Source of the DNA: Planctomycetia bacterium
GTDB lineage: Bacteria; Planctomycetota; Planctomycetia; Gemmatales; Gemmataceae
Length of the DNA: 36,165 nt
Direction of reading: 5' to 3'
Assembly (NCBI GenBank): GCA_005808665.1
Contig: SYLG01000150.1
Coordinates: forward strand, 1 to 36,165
Shown here one piece after another: positions 1-7,569 of the stretch. Positions within the stretch are counted from its first letter, which is position 1; each line of letters opens with the position of its first letter. Made by a program: the position numbers and the translations under genes. The notes under the pieces are model-generated. The model was not told the DNA's origin. It saw nothing but the letters and a program-made list of their open reading frames with translations, and did no database searches.

Positions 1-135
1 CCTCCCTGGCACATCTGAGTAAAGTCTCGAGATCGTGTTCCGTTTCCGAAAGTATGTCGGGTGACTGCATGCCAGCTGGTATCGCTGGAAAGACCCATTC
101 GTGTCAACTAAAATCTCAAAATCCCGTGAACGCAT
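1..135 (-). CDS. Partial open frame running off the left edge, unknown
   Basis: From an ATG at 135 an uninterrupted minus-strand frame of 45 codons reaches the window edge. It begins MRSRDFEILVDTNG and I do not recognise it. No good ribosome binding site lies before the ATG. It is downstream of the RNase E/G gene on the same strand, so it could be the next gene of that unit. A frame this short at a window edge can be chance, so this is a weak call. Confidence 0.2.
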   Translation of the reverse strand, partial: MRSRDFEILVDTNGSFQRYQLACSHPTYFRKRNTISRLYSDVPGR

Positions 136-223
136 ACCATTTCACAAAGAGGGCAGGACCTTGCATTTGAATCATTTGAAACAAACACTCCCTCTCCCTG
201 CGCAATTTGGTTTCCCAAAGGCA

Positions 224-2920
224 TTACCGTCTCGGTCGGGGGGCGGGTATTTCCGCATACGGATTGATACGAACTTCGTTTCCATGAGGATCAAAGCATT
301 GGACTTCGAGCATTTCCGAAGCCACCCCGTGAGCACCAAAAATCTCAACTTGCATGTTTCCATTCACCTCAAGCTCTGAAATAATTCGTCGCTTTTTGTT
401 GAGGAGGAAATTGGCCACCCCATCGGCAACCCGAATGCGGACATTTGAGATGTAATTTCGGCAACTCGCCAATTGAATGAGGCGGATGACATCCAGCGAC
501 ATGCTTTCGGAGGTTTTTACATAACTGATGCCAGCACAAAAGGGGCAATCCTGAAAAACGGCTCTCCTTAGCGAAGGCCTAATGCGTTGCCTGGTCATCT
601 CAATGATGCCAAAACCCGAAATGCGGAGTACCTTGGTTCGGGCCCTGTCCCGACCCATTGCATCACGCAAGGCACGCTCTACCGTGCGCCTGTGTTTTTC
701 CTCTGACATGTCAATAAAGTCGTTAACAATGACCCCACCCAGATCGCGAAGCCGGAGTTGGCGGGCGATTTCCCTGGCGGCAGCCATGTTTATCTGGAAG
801 GCAGTTTCCTCGGCGTTGTTGCTGTCGGTTCGGAAATTACCACTATTTACATCAATCGCAACGAGTGCTTCGGTCTGTTCAATGACGATACTACCCCCGT
901 GAGGCAGGGGAACCTTTTTCAGATTGATTTTTGCAATCTCCTCTTCCAATCCATAACGGTGAAAAAGGGGTTCATTATCCTCGAAATGCTTGATTTTGTC
1001 GGCCTGTTGGGGCATGACAAACTGAAGGAACTCCTGGGCGTGTTCACAAGCCCGTTTTTCGTCTACCCAAATGGTGTCAATGTCGGTTGTAAAAGTATCC
1101 CGGATAGTCCGGGTAATCATATCGCTTTCCTGATAGACCTCTGCCGGGGATTTTGTTTTCTTGATTCGCCTGGCAACCACCTGCCAAAGGCGGGAAAGAT
1201 AAACCAAATCCCGTTGTAATTCAGTCTTGGTTTTGTCAACGCCAGCCGTTCGGATGATGAAGCCCAAACCCTTGGGGGGCCGAAGTTGGTTAAAGACCAA
1301 GCGCAACCGGCGGCGGGCACTTTCATCCAGGATTTTGCGAGAAATCCCTACCCGGTCAAGCCCGGGCATCAACACAAGGTAGCGCCCTGCGATGGAAACA
1401 TAGGTACTCAAGGTTGGTCCTTTGGAACCAATTCCTTCCTTGATTACTTGAACCAGGACTTCCTGGCCGCGCTTGAAAATATCCTGGATGGAAGGCTTGG
1501 GGCGGTCGGTAACGGTCCGTCCCGCATCGCGTCCCCTACGAGCAGGGCCTCGATCCCCGCCCTCACGGTCGCCACCCCGCGGCGGGCGCCGATCGCCTCT
1601 TTCCTCACGATTACCCCGTTCCGGTCTGGGAAAGGGGGGTTCGACCGAGCTTGAAACTTCGCCACCTAAAGTTGCTTCCGTGGGTGGTACCTCAACCCGT
1701 TGGACTTGGGCTAATTCCTGGGAATCTGACCTTCGGGTGAAACCAAGGTGGTTGGCAATGTCTTCTTCAAGGCTTTCCACATAAACAGGTTGACTGATTA
1801 CCACCTTGGAATGGGTTTGGACACTTTCGGACGCCCCGGATTGCTCAATAATGGTGTGGCTTGGCACGGTGGTTCGGGTCCGGAAAATGAGGGCATCTTC
1901 TTCAAGCTCTTCAACAACCTTGGGTGAAACCGGCGCTGAACTGCTTGAAACCAGAGGCTGATGGCCTTCCACTGGTACCACGGTCTGATGAGAAACGGGT
2001 GATTGCCTTCTTGGGGTGAAAAGGAGTTCATCCTCTTCACTGCCGGCTCCCAAGGAAGGTGGGGTGATTTCCGGTTCATTTCCGGGGCGGCTAATGCGGG
2101 ATTGGGATTCCATTGCGGGCGGTGGATTGGCTCCCGGTCGGTCTTGGTCTTGACTTTGTTGATCATTATGTTGGGGAATTCCCTCCGGAAAATTGTCTTC
2201 CGGTTGGGCGTCAGAATTCCTTGGTGTACCTTCTTGTGAGGGGTTGGTTTGGTTTTCCCCCAATTGGCGGCCCATGCGACCTTCATTCCTGGTTTCTCCC
2301 TGGCCCCGGCGGCGACGACGCCCCCGTTGGTCCTTGGGAGCTTGGGATCCTTCAACGGATTCTTCGGCAGGGATGGAGGCTCCGGGTTCATTTTCAATCC
2401 CGACCCCTGATTCCAATAAGTCTTTTCTCAATTCATCGACAATTTGGCGGCGGCGATCATTTCCCTGGGACGGACCACGGTTACTCCCCCGGCGTTCACC
2501 CCGACCTCCACCATCGCGCCTTCCCCCGGCGCGTCGCCCGGGGTCCTGACCGGCTCCTGGCCGTTCCATTCGGCTTCGAAATGGCCTTTTTTCTCCCCCT
2601 TCCGGGCGATTTTCGGACCTGGAGGACCCCCGTCCCCAATCTTCTTCGGAAGCTTCGGTTTCGCTAAAACCCTCTATGTGCCTGTAATAAGTTGGCTCAA
2701 CATCGGAGACATGAAGGAAACCGTTACGGCCTACCCCAAAATCAACAAAAGCGGCTTGAATACCCGGTTCAATATTAACGATTCGACCTTTGTAAATGTT
2801 CCCGACATACGATTCCTGGCCGGTGCGTTCTACATAGAGTTCCTCCAGGATTCCATCCTCAACAATGGCTATCCGGCATTCTTCCGGTTGAAGAACATTG
2901 ATCAACATTTCCTTTTTCAT
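224..2920 (-). CDS. rne: Ribonuclease E/G family protein with a very long S1-domain insert
   Basis: Endoribonuclease of the RNase E/G family, acting in rRNA and mRNA processing. Residues 1-84 hold the start of the S1 RNA-binding domain (YVGNIYKGRIVNIEPG, FVDFGVGRNGFLHVSD). Residues about 85-475 are a low-complexity Arg/Gly/Glu/Pro/Ser-rich insert. The S1 fold resumes at about 476 (PSIQDIFKRGQEVLVQV) and leads into the catalytic domain. The two metal-binding aspartates appear as D690 (AIDVNSG) and D734 (VNDFIDM), and the zinc-link cysteines as C792 and C795 (CPFC). At 898 residues it is long for a G-type enzyme because of the insert; it lacks the long E. coli-type C-terminal scaffold and ends soon after the catalytic part in a Pro/Arg tail. 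The ATG overlaps the stop of the upstream DUF2344 gene (ATGA), so the two are probably translationally coupled. The family is certain; E versus G subtype is not. Confidence 0.95.
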   Translation of the reverse strand: MKKEMLINVLQPEECRIAIVEDGILEELYVERTGQESYVGNIYKGRIVNIEPGIQAAFVDFGVGRNGFLHVSDVEPTYYRHIEGFSETEASEEDWGRGSSRSENRPEGGEKRPFRSRMERPGAGQDPGRRAGGRRDGGGRGERRGSNRGPSQGNDRRRQIVDELRKDLLESGVGIENEPGASIPAEESVEGSQAPKDQRGRRRRRGQGETRNEGRMGRQLGENQTNPSQEGTPRNSDAQPEDNFPEGIPQHNDQQSQDQDRPGANPPPAMESQSRISRPGNEPEITPPSLGAGSEEDELLFTPRRQSPVSHQTVVPVEGHQPLVSSSSAPVSPKVVEELEEDALIFRTRTTVPSHTIIEQSGASESVQTHSKVVISQPVYVESLEEDIANHLGFTRRSDSQELAQVQRVEVPPTEATLGGEVSSSVEPPFPRPERGNREERGDRRPPRGGDREGGDRGPARRGRDAGRTVTDRPKPSIQDIFKRGQEVLVQVIKEGIGSKGPTLSTYVSIAGRYLVLMPGLDRVGISRKILDESARRRLRLVFNQLRPPKGLGFIIRTAGVDKTKTELQRDLVYLSRLWQVVARRIKKTKSPAEVYQESDMITRTIRDTFTTDIDTIWVDEKRACEHAQEFLQFVMPQQADKIKHFEDNEPLFHRYGLEEEIAKINLKKVPLPHGGSIVIEQTEALVAIDVNSGNFRTDSNNAEETAFQINMAAAREIARQLRLRDLGGVIVNDFIDMSEEKHRRTVERALRDAMGRDRARTKVLRISGFGIIEMTRQRIRPSLRRAVFQDCPFCAGISYVKTSESMSLDVIRLIQLASCRNYISNVRIRVADGVANFLLNKKRRIISELEVNGNMQVEIFGAHGVASEMLEVQCFDPHGNEVRINPYAEIPAPRPRR

Positions 2921-3684
2921 GATGAACGAAACCTTTCTTGGGAGTTTTCACCGGCGATTATTAACCGCGAGCGTTCCCATTGTGGGGTAGAAAAATCTTT
3001 GGAACTCAAAGGCCAATCCAACATGGCCAAAATTTCGATTGGTTTAAGGGTTCCCTCGGGTTGGGGAACCAGGGTGATTTCTAGCTGAAAATCAGCGAGG
3101 GTCAGGTTTTTGAGCGATCTTTTGAGGTCTTTGGAATAACGGGAATTGGGATCCGAAAAAACCATGGGGGATGCGGTTGGGTCCTGGCGATGAACCCAAA
3201 GTGCCTCTTTGGCAAGGATTTCCGGAAGGAGTTTTTTTGTTTTTTCCAAAAGCGATGGGGGAACCAAGGTCCGATAATCCATGGATTCAACCCGGGCCCT
3301 ATCCTTGGTCCCTACCCTTTGGATCCCAAGGAAAGTTAATCCTGGGGGTGCGTGTAGATTCAATTGAACCAAAAGGTCTGAAACATTCCAGTCCAGGCCC
3401 TGAAGGTCGATTTCTACGACCTCCTCATGCCCCAAAGCCCCTAAAGGAAGCGAAAGGGCAAAAACCATGGCAGGGTTGGGATGAAAGCCTTGGGAATGGA
3501 CGACCGGGAGGGCCAATCTCCTCAGGAGTCGGTCCATTGCCCGAATCAAATCATGATGACTAAGCCAACGAATGGGTTTGGATTTTTGAAAACGAACCCT
3601 CAACCTGACGAAAGGCCCTGTTCCAAGGGTTGAGATGGCTACCGAATCCGGAGCATCAGCCAAGATTGTGGGACTCGGCAGCAT
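2917..3684 (-). CDS. TIGR03936/DUF2344 family (radical SAM-associated) protein
   Basis: This 255-residue protein matches the DUF2344 family, known as a partner or fusion of radical SAM proteins and often found next to RNase E/G genes. The hallmark block is at about residues 28-75: RVRFQKSKPIRWLSHHDL, then AMDRLLRRLALPVVHSQGFHP and a PLPLGALGHEE-like stretch that reads SLPLGALGHEE here. The biochemical role is not established; a link to tRNA or rRNA modification is usually inferred from fusions. No radical SAM gene lies upstream, where the next frame is only a 56-codon ORF. The stop overlaps the RNase E/G start by 4 bp, so the two form an operon. The ATG at 3684 is the start used here; its ribosome binding site is weak. 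Confidence 0.88.
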   Translation of the reverse strand: MLPSPTILADAPDSVAISTLGTGPFVRLRVRFQKSKPIRWLSHHDLIRAMDRLLRRLALPVVHSQGFHPNPAMVFALSLPLGALGHEEVVEIDLQGLDWNVSDLLVQLNLHAPPGLTFLGIQRVGTKDRARVESMDYRTLVPPSLLEKTKKLLPEILAKEALWVHRQDPTASPMVFSDPNSRYSKDLKRSLKNLTLADFQLEITLVPQPEGTLKPIEILAMLDWPLSSKDFSTPQWERSRLIIAGENSQERFRSS

Positions 3685-3725
3685 GTTTTTGCCAAGAGAT
3701 CCATTGCCAAGGCTTTCCTGGGTTA

Positions 3726-3896
3726 TTAATCCTGGAAAGGGTGCAGTTTGGGCTCTTCTGAAAGCGTTTCGACCATAAGGTGTACTTCGTCAGTCAGGTC
3801 AAAGGTGAACCAGGACAGAATCCTGGTGGACCTTTTGAGCCGGGCCTGCAATGACCCCGGCGGGCCTATGTTGATCAGGGAAGCTATCGGGCCCAT
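3726..3896 (-). CDS. Possible small protein upstream of the DUF2344 gene
   Basis: From an ATG at 3896 a minus-strand frame of 56 codons ends in TAA, followed by a second in-frame TAA. The product starts MGPIASLINIGPPG and ends EEPKLHPFQD. Its second half (TFDLTDEVHLMVETLSEE) has an ordinary protein composition rather than a shadow-frame look. AGAGGAAG lies about 15 nt before the ATG, which is rather far for a ribosome binding site. It is 41 bp upstream of the DUF2344 gene on the same strand and could be the first gene of that operon. I do not recognise the family. It may also be non-coding. Confidence 0.4.
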   Translation of the reverse strand: MGPIASLINIGPPGSLQARLKRSTRILSWFTFDLTDEVHLMVETLSEEPKLHPFQD

Positions 3897-3923
3897 TTCA
3901 GGCAGGGCAGCTTCCTCTGGTTA

Positions 3924-3958
3924 CGGAACCCAAAGTTCCGAGGACTGACCATCAGTCC
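3924..3958. repeat. Two adjacent short hairpins after the HPr operon
   Basis: On the plus strand GGAAC (3924-3928) pairs with GTTCC (3934-3938), and GGACTGA (3942-3948) pairs perfectly with TCAGTCC (3952-3958) across a 3-nt loop. They sit between the end of the HPr gene and the small ORF at 3896, on the side where the hpf-ptsN-HPr transcript should end. Neither stem is followed by a clear U tract, so they are inverted repeats with a possible role in termination or mRNA stability, not a confirmed terminator. Confidence 0.4.
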
Positions 3959-4010
3959 ATGTGTTTCAATAATTGTGTTCTGAACGAACCAAGGGACACT
4001 TAATCCCAAG

Positions 4011-4361
4011 TTAATGTTCAGTTTTGTCGCCTAGGTCCGTCTCAATGAATAAAGCCAGGGCTACCACGGCTTTTTCGGCATCCGGACCTTGTGCATTGAT
4101 TTTGAGCTTGTTGCCGGGCATTGCCGTAACCAGCATCAAATCCCACATCGACTTACCATTCACTATACGGTTATCCCAATGGATTGTCACCTCAGAAAGG
4201 AAACGGCCTGCCGATTCTGCAAAAGCTGCTTTGGGCCGCATATGAAACCCCTGTGGGTTCACAACGGTGACCTCACGGGTCGCCTCCTGGACAGAGCTGC
4301 CCGAGGCGACCTCGTAAGTTGTTTCGGGAAATGGTTCCTGAGTGCGTGCCATAATAATCAA
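4011..4361 (-). CDS. ptsH: HPr-family phosphocarrier protein
   Basis: Phosphocarrier of the PTS type, passing phosphate from enzyme I to an EIIA domain in the cytoplasm. The HPr domain begins near residue 30 after a non-conserved N-terminal extension. The active-site motif reads NPQGFHMRP with His40 as the predicted phosphorylation site. The regulatory serine region reads NGKSMWDLM with Ser71 in the place of HPr Ser46. At 116 residues it is longer than the usual 85-90 because of the extension. It follows the IIA gene by 26 bp on the same strand. The ATG at 4361 gives MIIMAR; an internal ATG at 4352 is equally possible, and neither has a strong ribosome binding site. With no enzyme I or sugar permease nearby, a regulatory phosphorelay is more likely than sugar uptake, but that is inference. 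Confidence 0.88.
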   Translation of the reverse strand: MIIMARTQEPFPETTYEVASGSSVQEATREVTVVNPQGFHMRPKAAFAESAGRFLSEVTIHWDNRIVNGKSMWDLMLVTAMPGNKLKINAQGPDAEKAVVALALFIETDLGDKTEH

Positions 4362-4387
4362 AAAAGGCCAAAATGTGGGTTATGTTT

Positions 4388-4855
4388 TTACCCAAAGGTC
4401 CCTGGAGAGTCGACCAACTGATTGATGGTTTCAAGATTACCAGCCGAGCGGATTTGGGTAACAAAGGCCTCATTGCGAAGGGCCCTTGAAACGCTATCCA
4501 AAGCCCGGAGGTGGTCTCCCGGGCGATCCTCCGGGGAAACAATCATGACAATTACATTGACTGGGGCACCGTCTTTGCTGTCAAACCCGACCCCGGCTTG
4601 GTGAATGCCAATCGTGCCAATGAGTCGTTTGATCGACCCATGTTTGGCATGTGGAATGGCAACGCCACGACTAATCGCCGTAGATCCTAGCATTTCCCGT
4701 TTGAGAATGGCCCGGACAATTTCGTCGGCATCCGTGGGTTGGATTCGCCCAGAGTTCTGAAGGCTTGTTACCATTTCCCGAATGACGCCTTCTTTGGTAG
4801 TGGCGTTAAGGGAGGTAATCACGGCTTCCCGAACGATAAAATCAGACAGGCGCAT
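4388..4855 (-). CDS. ptsN: PTS IIA domain protein of the fructose/nitrogen (PtsN) type
   Basis: A single-domain PTS EIIA-2 protein of 155 residues, the usual length for PtsN-like proteins. The phosphorylation site is His69 in the motif RGVAIPHAKH. Other family marks are REMLGSTAI before it and GVGFDSKDGAPVNVIVMIVSPEDRPGDHL-like positions about 88-115. It probably accepts phosphate from the neighbouring HPr-like protein and acts as a regulator rather than as part of a permease, since no EIIB or EIIC gene is present. It lies between hpf and the HPr gene with gaps of 26-27 bp, a grouping close to the rpoN-linked hpf-ptsN-ptsO order of proteobacteria. No rpoN is seen here. Confidence 0.92.
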   Translation of the reverse strand: MRLSDFIVREAVITSLNATTKEGVIREMVTSLQNSGRIQPTDADEIVRAILKREMLGSTAISRGVAIPHAKHGSIKRLIGTIGIHQAGVGFDSKDGAPVNVIVMIVSPEDRPGDHLRALDSVSRALRNEAFVTQIRSAGNLETINQLVDSPGTFG

Positions 4856-4882
4856 GCGTGCACCAGCCTCCGAAAGGGAAAT

Positions 4883-5227
4883 TTATTGGAGAGTTTCGGC
4901 GTTACCCGACGCAACCTGTGCGGTGGAAGGGTCACGACGATGGTCCTGGATTTTTTCTTTGTACCGACGCAGTTGCATTTGGGCTTTGTCAAGGGAGGCA
5001 TTGACAGCAGAATAAAGGTCATCGCACTTTTCGTGGGCAACGAAATCGTGCTTATGTTCCGCTTGAACCAAAAACTCAACCCAAAAACCATCCTTTTGAT
5101 GGTCCACTGTGACCTCAATCATGGTGAGCCTATCAAATAGGTGGGTGAGCTTCTCCGCTTTGGCTTTGATATAGGATTGGCTTTCTTCGGAGATGTGCCC
5201 ATGACGGCAAGCAACTTTTATTTGCAC
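4883..5227 (-). CDS. hpf: Ribosome hibernation promoting factor, short form
   Basis: HPF/RaiA family protein that binds the 30S decoding region of idle ribosomes. I place the start at the GTG at 5227, giving MQIKVACRHGHI and 114 residues. A longer open frame reaches an ATG at 5281 but adds an unconserved N terminus, and AAGGA lies about 7 nt before the GTG. The family shows in the early beta strand, the helix SEESQSYIKAKAEKL and the strand-rich stretch VTVDHQKDGFWVEFLVQ, then the second helix with DDLYSAVNASLDKAQMQL. The C-terminal dimerisation domain of long HPF is absent, so this is the short form. It is the first gene of the hpf-ptsN-HPr operon. Confidence 0.9.
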   Translation of the reverse strand: MQIKVACRHGHISEESQSYIKAKAEKLTHLFDRLTMIEVTVDHQKDGFWVEFLVQAEHKHDFVAHEKCDDLYSAVNASLDKAQMQLRRYKEKIQDHRRDPSTAQVASGNAETLQ

Positions 5228-5266
5228 GGGAGATCCTTGGGATCTTGAGATTCGGGACGGGCAGCC

Positions 5267-5310
5267 CCAATGGGATACCATTGAAGTTTAGGACATCAAC
5301 CCAATGGGAT
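5267..5310. repeat. Direct repeat CCAATGGGAT upstream of hpf
   Basis: The 10-mer CCAATGGGAT occurs at 5267-5276 and again at 5301-5310, 34 bp apart (about three helical turns), just before the hpf operon. Each copy is itself nearly palindromic (CCCATTGGG on the other strand). On the minus strand TTGATC and TAAACT lie around the distal copy with a 17-nt spacer and could be a weak promoter. This could be an operator pair, but chance cannot be excluded. Confidence 0.3.
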
Positions 5311-5364
5311 CAACACGAAGAGTGGTTCCCAAAAAGAACTTTTCCCATGCACGGGCGGATAATC

Positions 5365-6576
5365 CTAAAAAGGAAGGGGCTGTTTTTCGGAAAGAAAGGA
5401 GTTGCCAATTCTGGATTGGATGAGAATTTCGTTTTTACCTTGTCCGGGCTTTTGGGGCCAAACCAATTCCAGCTCACACAACCCCATACTGTCGGAAGTC
5501 CGGTCAATCTGGGTTTTTCGGGTATTTGTGGATTCCGGATTCCAAGGCTTCCCACCAAGGATGATAGTCAATCCGACCTTGGTATCAGGCAAGGGAGATC
5601 CTTCGGGATTGGAAATCCGGACCGTTAATTTGGCCTTTTCGCCCGGTTGGTAGCTGGTTTTGTCCCACCGAATCGCCTGGATATGGCCGACTTTCATTCC
5701 CTCGGTTGGGATTTGGTTACGAATCGTTGGGAAACGACCGTTCGCTTCGGAAACCTCAATTTCCCATGGCCCACTTTTGACATTATCTGGGAGATCAAAA
5801 ACAACCAAACCCATTCCGGTGATTGGGTTACCATCGTCGAACAAAGCGGGTTGGTTATCCTTCAAAAACCACCTTCCGTTGGAAACTTTTTGGTCCTCAA
5901 AACCCGGGCCTTTGAGGGTAAAACGAATACTTAATAGACCATCAGCCGGCCTCAAGTCCGCTGAGTTCAAGGAAATGCTTTGTATCGCCACCTGTCCGCC
6001 CGGAGAAAAAGAAATATGAGGGAGGAACAGTATGGTTTTCAGTTCCTTTGATTTTGGATCATCCACGGAAAGGGCAAAGTGGGATTTGGAGAATTGGGGA
6101 TGGGCCTGACCCAACCGGTTGGGATCTTTGGCAAGGGCTACAGCCTCTTTGAAAACCAGTTCCAACTGGGCCCGATGAAAGGCGGTTTTTCTTCCCGGTT
6201 GGTCAGCAAAAACAAAAACCTGTCCACCGGGACCTTGCCCATTTTCGTTGTTGAAAAAGAAAATCCAAATGGGGAAAATGAGAAGGAACACCGCAGCTGC
6301 AACCAAATAAGTCCAATGGGTTAAGGACCAATTCCTCGCCAGACCGGATGGGACCAAAGGGGCTGGGTTCAAAAGGGATTCGGTTTTGAATTGGAGTTCG
6401 GGAAACACTTCCAATGAGGCTTGCCTAAGTTTTTTTTGGTAATTTTTCGCCCAAATCAAAGCCTTTTGGCAGGGTAAACATTCCGTCAGGTGCTGTTCGA
6501 GGGATTGGCTTTCCACGCCCTCAAGGGCACCATAAACAAAATCCAGGAGGAGAGGATTGGCGGATTGGCAATTCAT
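5365..6576 (-). CDS. Zinc-finger anti-sigma factor with membrane segment and a large extracytoplasmic domain
   Basis: Predicted membrane anti-sigma factor for the ECF sigma factor encoded just upstream, whose gene overlaps it by 4 bp (ATGA). The N-terminal zinc-finger anti-sigma motif Hx3Cx2C is seen as H29, C33 and C36 (EQHLTECLPCQ). A hydrophobic segment at about 88-108 (TYLVAAAVFLLIFPIWIFF) is a single membrane helix. The remaining 290 residues should be outside the cytoplasmic membrane. The last 100 residues read like an immunoglobulin/MG2-type beta domain (YQPGEKAKLTVRISN, then PLPDTKVGLTIILGG). A sigma-anti-sigma switch sensing an envelope condition is the expected role. The signal is unknown, and the MG2 assignment is by eye. 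Confidence 0.75.
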   Translation of the reverse strand: MNCQSANPLLLDFVYGALEGVESQSLEQHLTECLPCQKALIWAKNYQKKLRQASLEVFPELQFKTESLLNPAPLVPSGLARNWSLTHWTYLVAAAVFLLIFPIWIFFFNNENGQGPGGQVFVFADQPGRKTAFHRAQLELVFKEAVALAKDPNRLGQAHPQFSKSHFALSVDDPKSKELKTILFLPHISFSPGGQVAIQSISLNSADLRPADGLLSIRFTLKGPGFEDQKVSNGRWFLKDNQPALFDDGNPITGMGLVVFDLPDNVKSGPWEIEVSEANGRFPTIRNQIPTEGMKVGHIQAIRWDKTSYQPGEKAKLTVRISNPEGSPLPDTKVGLTIILGGKPWNPESTNTRKTQIDRTSDSMGLCELELVWPQKPGQGKNEILIQSRIGNSFLSEKQPLPF

Positions 6577-7187
6577 GATTCCTCGTTTCCTCCTTTCGAT
6601 TTAAGGTCCGACTCACCAAGGGAAATCCGAAGTTTCCCCAAGGCAGACCGAAGTTGGGTTTTCACGGTTCCCACGGGGCGATCCAATTCAACAGCAATTT
6701 CTTCCAAAGTTAGGTCGCCGTTTTGGCGCATCAGAAAAACCTCTTTTTCAAAAGGCTTCAACTGTTTCACCGCCATGCGAAGCCTGGCACGGTCTTCTCC
6801 CGCCTCGACGGATTCAGGGATTCCTACCGTTTTGGTCGGGGGCATTGCCTCATCGTCAAGCATTGGGCGAGATTTTCGCCTCCACGCACTGCGTCGCAAA
6901 TCTTTGGCGGCATTGATCCCTACCCGGAAAATCCAAGCCTTGGGATTTCCCACTTCCAGGAGTTTGTCCCGGTTTTTCCAACAGCGCAAGAATGCCTCTT
7001 GGGCTACATCCATGGCATCATCCCGGTTTCCAAGAATCAGGCAAAGGCTGCTAACCAACTCGTCCCGCATGGATTGAAAAAGCCCTGTCAACCGCATGGC
7101 AAGGGCTTTCACCGCATCAGGTGTTGCCCCCTGGGGCAGGTTTTCAATGGCCGAAACCCTAATCTGGGACTGCTCATCAAAGCTCAA
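6573..7187 (-). CDS. ECF-type RNA polymerase sigma factor
   Basis: Sigma-70 family protein of 204 residues with region 2 (NRDDAMDVAQEAFLRCWKN and WIFRVGINAAKDLRR) and region 4 (LKPFEKEVFLMRQNGDLT, LEEIAVELDRPVGTVKTQ). Regions 1 and 3 are absent, as in ECF sigma factors. The most upstream in-frame start is a TTG at 7187, with a stop codon five codons before it; an internal GTG or ATG around codons 26-31 would shorten the N terminus. Its stop overlaps the anti-sigma start, so the pair is co-translated. It faces away from a small plus-strand gene for an isolated sigma region 1.1, and the roughly 200 bp between them should hold both promoters. I could not pick out a convincing autoregulated promoter. 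Confidence 0.9.
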   Translation of the reverse strand: MSFDEQSQIRVSAIENLPQGATPDAVKALAMRLTGLFQSMRDELVSSLCLILGNRDDAMDVAQEAFLRCWKNRDKLLEVGNPKAWIFRVGINAAKDLRRSAWRRKSRPMLDDEAMPPTKTVGIPESVEAGEDRARLRMAVKQLKPFEKEVFLMRQNGDLTLEEIAVELDRPVGTVKTQLRSALGKLRISLGESDLKSKGGNEES

Positions 7188-7389
7188 GGCATGGCTCGTT
7201 CAGTTTTGGCTACAACACTATGACGGAACACCCGTTGGTGTGGATTGCCGCCCAAGGATTCTTCTGAATTTTTTAGTCCGTGGATCAATGGATGGTTTCT
7301 ATTCTTGGGAGTTTTCTAAAATTTGGTAAGGAGAAAGGTAATTCCTCCTTATCTGCCCGCCACAAAAGCACTCAAATGGAGGCCTCAGT

Positions 7390-7569
7390 ATGCGGACCGT
7401 AACATCAGCTATAAGGTCTTTGGTGGCATTGGGCAAATCCCAGGGCCATTTAAGCTTTAGCCAGGTTTCCGAAACAATCCAACAATCCCCTAACCAACCC
7501 GAACTTTTGGATCAAATATTACAGGCACTTGAAGAGGCAGGAATTGAAGTCATTGAGGCCGAAGAATGA
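7390..7569 (+). CDS. Free-standing sigma-70 region 1.1-like small protein
   Basis: An ATG with GGAGG 8 nt upstream opens a 59-codon gene. The product resembles sigma-70 region 1.1 along nearly its whole length: LVALGKSQGHLSFSQVSETI matches the usual 'liklGkkqGyltydein' start, and LLDQILQALEEAGIEVIEAEE matches the closing helix. In RpoD this domain is acidic, blocks DNA binding by free sigma and occupies the RNA polymerase cleft before promoter entry. Here nothing follows it: the frame stops at TGA and no region 1.2 or region 2 is found downstream, so it is not simply an rpoD fragment with a frameshift nearby. It is divergent from the ECF sigma/anti-sigma pair. A small protein modulating sigma or polymerase is plausible, but its function is inference. 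Confidence 0.75.
   Translation: MRTVTSAIRSLVALGKSQGHLSFSQVSETIQQSPNQPELLDQILQALEEAGIEVIEAEE

Noticed and set aside
101-379. Plus-strand 92-codon frame at the left end
   Set aside because: Its second half lies antisense to the end of the RNase E/G gene and its product resembles no protein; a shadow frame.
5228-5281. ATG at 5281 as the hpf start
   Set aside because: It adds 18 unconserved residues; the GTG at 5227 has an AAGGA at good spacing and starts exactly where the family does.
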